Assembly (NCBI GenBank): GCA_964555675.1
Contig: CAZKTU010000210.1
Location: 1-12,056 of the forward strand
Length of the DNA stretch: 12,056 nucleotides
Direction: 5' to 3'
Source of the DNA: CAIWXH01 sp964555675
GTDB taxonomy: Bacteria > Chloroflexota > Chloroflexia > Chloroflexales > Chloroflexaceae
Shown: positions 7,335 to 12,056 of the stretch, piece by piece
Layout of the letters: every line of letters starts with the position of its first letter
How positions within the stretch are numbered: the stretch's first letter is position 1
Program-made: the position numbers and the translations under genes
Notes under the pieces: generated by a model
Database searches by the model: none
What the model saw: only the letters and a program-made list of their open reading frames with translations
What the model was told of the DNA's origin: nothing

Positions 7335-9200
7335 TCAGGGCGCGGCGCGCTTGATCACGACCATGGTGATATCGTCGGCCTGGCTCTGCCCGCCGGCGAA
7401 GGCCGTAACCTCGGTGAGCACCGCGTTGATGATCTCTTGGGGGCCGCGCTGGTGGTTCGCGCGCAGCACGGCGGCCAGGCGCTCGTCGCCGAACAGCTCG
7501 CGGGCGGGGTTCATAGCCTCGGTCACCCCGTCGGTGTAGAGCAGGATCACATCGCCGGGGGCGAGGTCGAGGCTGCGCTGCTCGAAGGTGGGCTGGGGGA
7601 CGATGCCGAGCACGATACCCTGGGCGCGCAGGGGGCGCACCTCGCCGGCGGCGGCGTCCCAGTGGAGCGGGTAGTTGTGGCCGCCGTTGGCGTAGGTCAC
7701 CAGGCCGGTGCGCGTCTCGAGCACGGCGTAGAACGTGGTGACGAAGAGGCCGGCGCGCGAGTCGGCCAGGATGAGCCTGTTGGCGCGCTCGAGCACCTCG
7801 GCGGGCTGGCGTCCGTCGATGGCGGTCGCGCGCAGGAGCGTGCGCGAGAGGGCCATGAAGAGGGCCGCGGGGACGCCCTTGTCGGTGACATCGGCGATCA
7901 CCACGCCGAGCCGCTGGGCCGACGAGAGGTCGGGCATCTCGGGTGAGCCGAGGCGGGTGCCGCCGCGAAAGATCACCGTGGTAGGCCGGGCCGGGTCGGC
8001 CGGGGTGGGCTGGCCCGGGGCGGGCGGCAGCTCGATGAAGTCGTAGAAGTCGCCGCCCACCTGGCGCGCGGCCCGGTAGTAGGCCTCGATCTGGTAGCCG
8101 GGCACGACCGGGCAGCAGTTGGGCAAGAAGCTGGCCTGGATCTCGCGGGCCAGGTCGAGCTCTTGCTCGAGCTTCTCGCGGGCCAGGGCCTCCTGGTGCA
8201 GGCGCTCGCGCTCGAGGGTCTGGACGAGCAGGTTGGCGAGGATGCCCAGCAGCTGGGTCTCGTCGTCGAGGAACTGGCGCGGGCCGCGCGTATTGACCAT
8301 CAGGGTGCCGACGGGGGCCCCGCCCAGCTCGACGGCGAGGCCCATGTGGCCCTGGAAGGCCTGGCGGGCGAGCAGGGGCGGCAGGGCGCTGAGGGCGCCC
8401 GTCGCGAGGTCGGCGCTGCGCTCGGGCAGGTACCAGAGGTGCGGGCTGGCCGGGTCGAGCGGGACGGGCCAGGCCAGATCGGCCGGTAGGTTCCAGCCGT
8501 ACGAGGCGCGCAGCACCGCCCGACCGGCCGGCTCGTCGGCCTCGACGAAGGCGCAGGCATCGGCCTCGAGCAGGCGTGCGCCGACGCGGACCAGGCGCTG
8601 CAGGGCCGGCTCGAGCGACTCGCTCATCAGCAGGTCCTGCGAGAGGCCGAGCAGGGCCCGCTGCTCTTGGACGCGGCGCACCTTGGCCTGCTCGTAGAGG
8701 CGGGCCCTGGCGATGGCGGTGCCGAGGATATGGCCGGCGGCCGAGAGCAGCTGCAGCTCGGCGGGCGAGATGCGGCCCCACTGGGTCGTGGCCACATTGA
8801 GGATGCCCATGGTCTCGTCGCCGCTGCGCAGGGGCACCGAGGCGTGTTGGGCCAGGCCGCGCTTGTCGCCGACGGCGCTGCGCAGGCGCGAGCAGCGGAC
8901 CATGTTGAAGGACTTGTCGAGCTTGCCGGCGGCGCACAGCTCCTGGCACTCGCACTCATCCTCCCAGGCGGGGCCGGGGTAGGTGATCGCGGGGGGGAGG
9001 TTATGGCGCGCGGCGAGGGTGTAGCTCTCGGCCTCGCTCTTGAGGAAGATCCAGCCGGTCGAGAGGCCCATGAGCTCGACGATATGGGCGAGGGCCGTAT
9101 CGAGGGCCTCGCGCAGATCGATGGCGCGATTCAGGGTCTGGGCCAGCGCGTTGAGCGTGGCCAGCTCTTGGATGCGCTGTTGGGCGTCTGTGGGCGGCAT
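7335..9200 (-). CDS. Two-GAF, SpoIIE-type serine phosphatase (PPM family)
   Basis: 621 residues. A first GAF domain (about 10-170) contains a Cys cluster, C83, C85, C89 and C103, in the pattern CxCxxxC...C. A second GAF (about 185-330) and a helical linker (330-350, coiled-coil-like) lead to a PP2C/SpoIIE catalytic domain (about 350-618) with AREIQASFLP (351-360), VGGDFYD (381-387), ADVTDKG (436-442), GGHN (506-509), LYTDGVTEA (554-562) and ADDITMVVI (608-616). The metal-binding Asp residues are present, so it is probably an active Mn/Mg-dependent phosphatase, typically acting on anti-sigma-factor antagonists; no such partner is visible here. A Pro-rich insert of about 38 residues (393-430) splits the catalytic core. 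The ATG at 9198-9200 lacks a Shine-Dalgarno sequence; an inverted repeat occupies the upstream gap. The upstream methyltransferase gene is co-directional, 94 bases away. Confidence 0.94.
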   Translation of the reverse strand: MPPTDAQQRIQELATLNALAQTLNRAIDLREALDTALAHIVELMGLSTGWIFLKSEAESYTLAARHNLPPAITYPGPAWEDECECQELCAAGKLDKSFNMVRCSRLRSAVGDKRGLAQHASVPLRSGDETMGILNVATTQWGRISPAELQLLSAAGHILGTAIARARLYEQAKVRRVQEQRALLGLSQDLLMSESLEPALQRLVRVGARLLEADACAFVEADEPAGRAVLRASYGWNLPADLAWPVPLDPASPHLWYLPERSADLATGALSALPPLLARQAFQGHMGLAVELGGAPVGTLMVNTRGPRQFLDDETQLLGILANLLVQTLERERLHQEALAREKLEQELDLAREIQASFLPNCCPVVPGYQIEAYYRAARQVGGDFYDFIELPPAPGQPTPADPARPTTVIFRGGTRLGSPEMPDLSSAQRLGVVIADVTDKGVPAALFMALSRTLLRATAIDGRQPAEVLERANRLILADSRAGLFVTTFYAVLETRTGLVTYANGGHNYPLHWDAAAGEVRPLRAQGIVLGIVPQPTFEQRSLDLAPGDVILLYTDGVTEAMNPARELFGDERLAAVLRANHQRGPQEIINAVLTEVTAFAGGQSQADDITMVVIKRAAP

Positions 9201-9207
9201 AGAAGAC

Positions 9208-9287
9208 GACCAGGGACCAGGAAGACCAAAGCCTGCAACCGCCGGCCCACGCAGAGCGTTGTTGGCCTTGGTCCCTGGTCCTTGGTC
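9208..9287. repeat. Long imperfect hairpin built of GACCAGG-like heptads
   Basis: Left arm: GACCAGG at 9208-9214 and 9215-9221, then AA and GACCAAAGCC at 9224-9233. Right arm on the opposite strand: GACCAAG, GACCAGG, GACCAAGGCC, reading from 9287 down to 9264. The arms pair over about 24 bp with two mismatches and a two-base bulge, and the inner CAAC...GTTG (9236-9239 with 9259-9262) extends the stem. It fills nearly all of the 94-base gap between the methyltransferase stop and the phosphatase start. It could be a dispersed palindromic repeat of REP or MITE type, an mRNA processing or attenuation hairpin, or both; no T-tract supports a simple terminator. Confidence 0.75.
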
Positions 9288-9294
9288 TGCGGTG

Positions 9295-9945
9295 CTACTT
9301 CTTGCGGCAGATCGCGACCCCGTCGCGCAGCGGGATGATCACCGACTCGAGCTGCTCGTGGCTCATCAGGCGTTTGTTGAACTGCTGGATGCCGCGCACC
9401 ACGGGGGGCGCGTCCTCCTCGAGGACCTGGGCGCTGCAGAGCACATTATCGGCGATCAGCACGCCGCCCTGGCGCAGCAGGGGGACACACATCTCGAGGG
9501 CCTGGGTGGCCTGGCCCTCGTTGGCTGCGCTGCGCAGCACATCGAGGAAGATCAGGTCGAAGTCGGGATCGAGGGTGGGCATGATCGTCGACCAGTCGCC
9601 GTGGTGGATGGTGATCTGCTCGCTCAGGCCGGCGCTGGCGATCACCTCGGTGGCGAGCTCGACGCGCTCGGCGTGGCGCTCGATCGCGGTGAGGTGCCCG
9701 TCGGTCTGCTTGAGGGCGCGCAGCAGATAGATCGCAGCGTAGCCAGTGGTGATGCCGATCTCAAGGGCCTTGCGGGCGCCCATACTCAGGGCCTGCAGGT
9801 ACAGAAACTGCCCCTGCACCGGGCCGACCAGCGACAGACCGTGGATGCGCGCGCGCTCTTCGAGCTCGGTGAGCACCTCGTCGCGCGGCGGCATGAGGTC
9901 GAGCAAGTAATCCTCAATGGCGATATTGGTGATGTCGTAGCGCAC
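9295..9945 (-). CDS. SAM-dependent O-methyltransferase, COMT/CCoAOMT-like
   Basis: 216 residues, the normal size of the cation-dependent O-methyltransferase family. It has the SAM-binding motif LEIGITTGYA (61-70), the acidic residue E89 after the second strand (LTAIER), HHGDW (114-118), FLD with D135, and IADNVL with D166-N167. These last residues align with the Asp/Asp-Asn metal ligands of catechol O-methyltransferases. The usual DADK box reads FLDVLRS, so the loop after the first Asp is unusual and substrate preference may differ. GGAGG lies 7 bases before the ATG at 9943-9945. The substrate is not predictable: small catechols are typical, but tRNA-modifying members (TrmR) also belong to this fold. 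It reads toward the phosphatase gene, separated by the long hairpin. Confidence 0.9.
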   Translation of the reverse strand: MRYDITNIAIEDYLLDLMPPRDEVLTELEERARIHGLSLVGPVQGQFLYLQALSMGARKALEIGITTGYAAIYLLRALKQTDGHLTAIERHAERVELATEVIASAGLSEQITIHHGDWSTIMPTLDPDFDLIFLDVLRSAANEGQATQALEMCVPLLRQGGVLIADNVLCSAQVLEEDAPPVVRGIQQFNKRLMSHEQLESVIIPLRDGVAICRKK

Positions 9946-10041
9946 GGCTCTCCCTCCGTCGATTCTCGTCAGGCGGCAGTCGTCAGCAGAGTCCGATCGC
10001 CGGCAGCGTACCGCCGAGTGAGTCGCGTCGTGTTCGCGGTG

Positions 10042-10050
10042 ATTGTATCA
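10042..10050 (-). promoter_or_regulatory. Extended -10 promoter for the O-methyltransferase
   Basis: On the minus strand TGATACAAT: a TGN extension directly before TACAAT (10042-10047). There is no good -35 at 17 bases (GCCCTA). The expected start near 10035 gives a leader of about 90 nt. Confidence 0.45.
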
Positions 10051-10054
10051 CATC

Positions 10055-10072
10055 CCGCCCGCTGTAGGGCGG
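10055..10072. repeat. Inverted repeat CCGCCC-GCTGTA-GGGCGG in the divergent spacer
   Basis: Perfect 6-bp arms at 10055-10060 and 10067-10072 with a 6-base loop. It overlaps the -35 position of the methyltransferase promoter and lies upstream of the ANTAR promoter, so it may bind a regulator or separate the two transcription units. GC-rich short repeats are weak evidence alone. Confidence 0.35.
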
Positions 10073-10103
10073 CCCGCGGCTCTAGGCATCGGGGCCTCTG
10101 CTG

Positions 10104-10137
10104 TGGTATCATTCCGATAAAGTACAACGTGTACAAT
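10104..10137 (+). promoter_or_regulatory. Promoter region with GTACA-ACG-TGTAC operator candidate for the ANTAR regulator
   Basis: An extended -10, TGGTATCAT, lies at 10104-10112. Just downstream, GTACA (10122-10126) and TGTAC (10130-10134) form a perfect inverted repeat with a 3-base spacer, and GTACAA is also repeated directly at 10122-10127 and 10131-10136. A second possible -10, TACAAT (10132-10137), overlaps the repeat. The arrangement fits a repressor site over the start region of one or two promoters; the binding protein is unknown. Confidence 0.5.
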
Positions 10138-10171
10138 ATGCGCACTTCCACACTCTATCTAAGGTAAAGCC

Positions 10172-10756
10172 GTGGCCGCCATCAGGATTCTGATTGCCGA
10201 AGACAACGATCTGGTCTCGCTTACGCTAGAGGAGCAGCTGAAGGGTCTGGGCTACGATGTGATCGGCATCGCGCGCTCGGGCGCCGAGGCCGTGAGCCTG
10301 GCCGCGCGCCTCAAGCCCGACCTGATCATGATGGATATCAGGATGCCCGAGATGGAGGGCACCGAGGCGGCCGCGCGCATCCGCGACCAGTCGCCCATCC
10401 CGATCATCATGCTCACGGCCTACGCCGACAAAGAGACGATCAAGAAGGCCGAGGCCGCGGGTGCCCTGGCCTATCTGGTCAAGCCGGTCAACGAGAACGA
10501 GCTGCCGCCGGCGATCAATATCGCCATGGCCCGCTTCAAAGAGATTCAGGGGCTGCGCAACCAGGTCGACGAGCTCGAGGAGTCCCTCGAGGCCCGCAAG
10601 GTGATCGAGCGGGCCAAGGGCATCCTGATGCAGCGCCTCGGCCTCAACGAGCGCGATGCCTACGAGCGCCTGCGCCAGCGCGCCCGCGACAAGCGGGCCA
10701 AGATGAAGGATATCGCCCAGGCGATCATCGAGGCCGAGGAGCTGCTCGGCTCGTAG
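10172..10756 (+). CDS. Response regulator with REC and ANTAR RNA-binding domains
   Basis: 194 residues. The receiver domain (about 4-120) has the acidic pair E10-D11, the phosphoacceptor D55 in MMDIRMPEMEG, T82 in IIMLTAYAD and K104 in LVKPVNE. A short coiled-coil linker (about 125-142) joins a C-terminal ANTAR domain (about 142-192): VIERAKGILMQRLGL, then DAYERLRQRARDKRAKMKDIAQAII. Family members act as phosphorylation-dependent antiterminators that bind paired RNA hairpins with six-base loops. The GTG start at 10172 is preceded by AAGG with a 7-base gap. No histidine kinase is in the window, so its partner is elsewhere. The aro operon promoter begins five bases after its stop, with no terminator between, so some transcripts may read through into the aro leader. 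Confidence 0.94.
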   Translation: MAAIRILIAEDNDLVSLTLEEQLKGLGYDVIGIARSGAEAVSLAARLKPDLIMMDIRMPEMEGTEAAARIRDQSPIPIIMLTAYADKETIKKAEAAGALAYLVKPVNENELPPAINIAMARFKEIQGLRNQVDELEESLEARKVIERAKGILMQRLGLNERDAYERLRQRARDKRAKMKDIAQAIIEAEELLGS

Positions 10757-10760
10757 CATC

Positions 10761-10790
10761 TTGACGGCCCCCGCGGCGGTGTGTTATAGT
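10761..10790 (+). promoter_or_regulatory. Strong promoter of the aro leader-aroH-DAHP synthase operon
   Basis: TTGACG (10761-10766) matches the -35 consensus 5/6. The spacer is 18 bases and ends in a TGT extension (10782-10784) directly before TATAGT (10785-10790). It is the best promoter in the window. Transcription should start near 10797, about 30 bases before the leader peptide and 200 bases before aroH. Confidence 0.75.
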
Positions 10791-10828
10791 CGTCGCCAGA
10801 GCGAAGGTAGTAAAGGGAAGTGCTTCCA

Positions 10829-10906
10829 ATGGCCCGTCCGGTCAACAGCTTCTACTTTTATTACTTTACCGGCCCACATATGGCCCGGTCGCTTCGCACT
10901 GTCTAG
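10829..10906 (+). CDS. Phe/Tyr-rich leader peptide, 25 codons
   Basis: A short reading frame from ATG 10829-10831 to TAG 10904-10906, preceded by AGGGAAG about 8 bases upstream. It begins MARPVNS, then has six consecutive aromatic codons, FYFYYF, at 10850-10867 (TTC TAC TTT TAT TAC TTT), and ends ARSLRTV. There are no Trp codons. The position between a strong promoter and a terminator-like hairpin, upstream of chorismate mutase and DAHP synthase, is that of attenuator leader peptides such as those of enterobacterial phe operons. Ribosome stalling on Phe/Tyr codons when charged tRNAs are scarce would report end-product starvation. I infer the function; the run of six aromatic codons in a row is the direct evidence. 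Confidence 0.85.
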   Translation: MARPVNSFYFYYFTGPHMARSLRTV

Positions 10907-10925
10907 AAACTCCGGTCGAAAGACA
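10838..10925 (+). promoter_or_regulatory. Competing RNA pairing elements of the aro attenuator
   Basis: ACCGG (10868-10872), directly after the last aromatic codon, is complementary to each of three CCGGTC copies at 10838-10843, 10885-10890 and 10912-10917. With 10885-10889 it forms a hairpin that also pairs CC (10873-10874) with GG (10882-10883) around CACATAT. TGTCT (10900-10904), overlapping the leader stop codon, pairs with AGACA (10921-10925), which alternatively pairs with TGTCT at 10971-10975 at the base of the terminator. CGCTTCGC (10890-10897) is complementary, with one bulge, to GCGAACG (10944-10950) at the apex of the terminator. These are visible complementarities; which ones form is not computed. 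Confidence 0.55.
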
Positions 10926-10975
10926 ACCTTCAGAGGGCGTGAGGCGAACGAGCTTCACGCCCTCTCTGTTTGTCT
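10921..10975 (+). terminator. Attenuator terminator hairpin before aroH
   Basis: AGAGGGCGTGA (10932-10942) and TCACGCCCTCT (10955-10965) pair perfectly; a G-U and two G-C pairs extend the stem to 14 bp (10932-10945 with 10952-10965), closing a six-base loop GAACGA. A U-rich tail CTGTTTGTCT follows (10966-10975), and AGACAA (10921-10926) can pair with TTGTCT (10970-10975) at the base. It sits between leader peptide and aroH, as expected for an attenuator. The U-tract is interrupted, so termination efficiency is uncertain. Confidence 0.75.
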
Positions 10976-10998
10976 CAACGCAGCAGAGGGAGGCCCCC

Positions 10999-11409
10999 AT
11001 GTCCACCAGGTGCCGAGGCGTCCGCGGCGCGACAACCTGCGAGTCCAACACCCGCGAGGCGATCCTCGAGGCGACCCGCGAGATGCTCGCGCTGTTGATC
11101 GAAGCCAACGAGCTGCACGCCGAAGATCTCGCCAGCGCGATCTTCACCACCACGCCCGACCTGACCGCCGAATACCCCGCCGTCGCCGCCCGCGCCCTCG
11201 GCTGGACCGACACCGCCCTGCTCTGCGGCCACGAGATGGGCGTGCCCGGCGGCCTGCAGCGCTGCATCAGGGTCCTGGTGCTCTGGAACACCGAGCGCCG
11301 CGCCGACGAAGTCGTCCACGTCTACATCAGGGGCGCCAAATCCCTCCGCCCCGACCGCTCGGCCGCCCTGGCCGCGTTCACCGCACCCCCGGCAGACGGC
11401 GCCCAGTAG
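10999..11409 (+). CDS. aroH: Chorismate mutase, AroH type
   Basis: 136 residues, slightly longer than the about 127-residue Bacillus enzyme. It rearranges chorismate to prephenate, the committed step to Phe and Tyr, as a cytoplasmic homotrimer in the family. Diagnostic motifs: RGVRGATT (6-13) with active-site R9, TPDLTAEYPA (52-61), CGHEMGVPGGLQRCIRV (76-92) with C76, E79 and R91, and HVYIRGAKSLRPD (107-119) with Y109. These correspond to the catalytic R7, C75, E78, R90 and Y108 of the B. subtilis protein. The ATG at 10999 has GGGAGG 5 bases before it; a longer in-frame start at 10939 lies inside the terminator stem and is rejected. The C-terminus overlaps a terminator-like hairpin. DAHP synthase follows 45 bases downstream. 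Confidence 0.95.
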   Translation: MSTRCRGVRGATTCESNTREAILEATREMLALLIEANELHAEDLASAIFTTTPDLTAEYPAVAARALGWTDTALLCGHEMGVPGGLQRCIRVLVLWNTERRADEVVHVYIRGAKSLRPDRSAALAAFTAPPADGAQ

Positions 11410-11422
11410 GCGCTGTTTTTTT
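11396..11422 (+). terminator. Intrinsic terminator-like hairpin overlapping the aroH stop codon
   Basis: ACGGCGCC (11396-11403), loop CAGTA and GGCGCTGT (11409-11416) form an 8-bp stem including one G-U pair, followed by a run of T (seven from 11416 to 11422, the first in the stem). The TAG stop (11407-11409) lies in the loop and the first base of the right arm. Only 32 bases separate the T-run from the DAHP synthase start, so this would act as an intra-operon attenuator instead of an operon end. Confidence 0.65.
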
Positions 11423-11454
11423 GCGCTTTGTACTCAACGAGAAGGAGTAAGGAG

Positions 11455-12056
11455 ATGATCGTCGTCATGCAAGCCGGATCAAATGAGAACCAGATCGACG
11501 CGGTGCTCGAGCGCCTGGGCGAGCACAATCTGCGCGGCCACCTGGTGCGCGGCGAGGAGCGCACCGTGATCGGGGTCGTCGGCGCCGCCATCCCGCCCAC
11601 CCTCAAGGAGGAGCTGGAGCACTTCACCGGGGTCAAGGAGACGGTGCGCATCACCCAGCCCTACAAGCTCGTCTCGCGCGAGCTGCGCCCGGCCGATACG
11701 GTGGTCGATGTGCGCGGGGTCAAGGTGGGCGGCGGCCACTGTGTCGTGATCGCCGGGCCCTGCTCGGTCGAGAGCGAGGAGCAGATCATGGCCACGGCGC
11801 GGGCCGTGCGCGAGGCCGGGGCCAGTATGCTGCGCGGCGGCGCCTTCAAGCCCCGCTCGTCGCCCTACACCTTCCGCGGCATGGGCGAGCAGGGCCTCAA
11901 GCTCTTGGCCCAGGCCCGCGAGGAGACCGGCCTGCCGATCGTGACCGAGGTGATGACCCCCAACGATGTCGAGCTAGTGGCCCGCTACGCCGACGTGCTG
12001 CAGATTGGCGCGCGCAACATGCAGAACTACCAGCTGCTCGAGGAGGCCGGTCGCAC
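11455..12056 (+). CDS. aroF: DAHP synthase, type I-beta (3' end cut by window edge)
   Basis: 200 codons are in the window; the C-terminus is beyond the right edge. 3-deoxy-7-phosphoheptulonate synthase condenses phosphoenolpyruvate and erythrose 4-phosphate, the first step of the shikimate pathway. An N-terminal ferredoxin-like/ACT-like domain (about 1-70, MIVVMQ...VRITQPYKLVSRE) precedes the TIM barrel, the arrangement of the Thermotoga enzyme in which Tyr or Phe binds this domain to inhibit activity. Barrel motifs: VIAGPCSVES (98-107) with metal-ligand C103, RGGAFKPRSSPYTFRG (127-142) with active-site K132, and QIGARNMQNY (183-192). AAGGAG lies 7 bases before the ATG. It is co-directional with aroH, sharing its leader, but a terminator-like hairpin lies between. 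The symbol is by convention for this class; aroG or aroA(f) naming is also used. Confidence 0.95.
   Translation, partial: MIVVMQAGSNENQIDAVLERLGEHNLRGHLVRGEERTVIGVVGAAIPPTLKEELEHFTGVKETVRITQPYKLVSRELRPADTVVDVRGVKVGGGHCVVIAGPCSVESEEQIMATARAVREAGASMLRGGAFKPRSSPYTFRGMGEQGLKLLAQAREETGLPIVTEVMTPNDVELVARYADVLQIGARNMQNYQLLEEAGR

Noticed and set aside
7270..8955. Open frame of 561 codons on the minus strand overlapping the phosphatase gene in another frame
   Set aside because: Its translation is Arg/Pro/Ala noise, while the overlapping frame has two GAF domains and all PP2C motifs.
10944..10953. Canonical ANTAR target hexaloop in the attenuator
   Set aside because: The six-base loop is GAACGA; the known motif needs A at position 1 and G at position 4, and a matching second hairpin is not evident.
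10939..10998. N-terminal extension of aroH from an upstream ATG
   Set aside because: It would begin inside the attenuator stem without a ribosome site; the ATG at 10999 has a good GGGAGG and matches the family N-terminus.
10797..10998. T-box riboswitch as the control of aroH
   Set aside because: No T-box consensus or antiterminator bulge sequence is visible, and a leader peptide with aromatic codons explains the layout.
10761..11450. Open frame of 229 codons across the aro leader and aroH
   Set aside because: It runs from the promoter -35 through the terminator and overlaps the well-supported aroH in a different frame.
1..12056. tRNA, rRNA, CRISPR arrays, phage or transposase genes
   Set aside because: I looked for conserved RNA motifs, regularly spaced repeats and transposase or integrase signatures on both strands and saw none; only the 9208-9287 repeat suggests any mobile or dispersed element.

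Overview
The window is very GC-rich. Genes lie on both strands with short spacers, and the gene set (a large LuxR-type AAA/TPR regulator, a GAF-GAF-SpoIIE phosphatase, an ANTAR response regulator, an AroH-type chorismate mutase next to a type I-beta DAHP synthase) suggests a filamentous or related Chloroflexota bacterium. That assignment is an inference from gene style and composition; no rRNA or other marker gene is present.

Left part, read leftward: an ABC-transporter ATPase cut by the window edge (1-528) is translationally coupled through a GTGA overlap to an 806-residue secreted or membrane-anchored envelope protein (525-2945). Upstream, a tentative promoter opens onto a 10-bp all-GC hairpin. 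Next come a 45-residue single-span membrane protein with its own sigma70-like promoter (3255-3392), an AT-rich inverted repeat, and shikimate kinase aroK (3530-4105) with a good promoter at 4212-4240.

Middle: a 992-residue ATPase/TPR/LuxR regulator (4356-7334, +) converges with a 621-residue two-GAF SpoIIE-type phosphatase (7335-9200, -). Their stop codons abut with no base between them, forming TGATCA. A long imperfect hairpin built of GACCAGG-like heptads (9208-9287) fills the gap between the phosphatase and an upstream SAM-dependent O-methyltransferase (9295-9945, -). The phosphatase has no visible Shine-Dalgarno sequence because the repeat runs to 7 bases from its start codon.

Right part, read rightward: a divergent intergenic region carries extended -10 promoters and a GTACA-ACG-TGTAC inverted repeat before a REC-ANTAR response regulator (10172-10756). 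Five bases after its stop begins the -35 of a strong promoter (TTGACG-18-TATAGT with an extended -10). That promoter drives a leader of about 200 nt encoding a 25-codon peptide with six consecutive aromatic codons (FYFYYF, no Trp). The leader then has competing short complementary elements and a 14-bp-stem hairpin with a short U-rich tail, followed by chorismate mutase (10999-11409) and DAHP synthase (11455 to the edge). The enzymes are the entry step of the shikimate pathway and the branch to Phe/Tyr, so a Phe/Tyr-sensing leader-peptide attenuator fits their products. A second terminator-like hairpin overlaps the aroH stop codon and lies between the two enzyme genes. The attenuator region is the most interesting part of the window.
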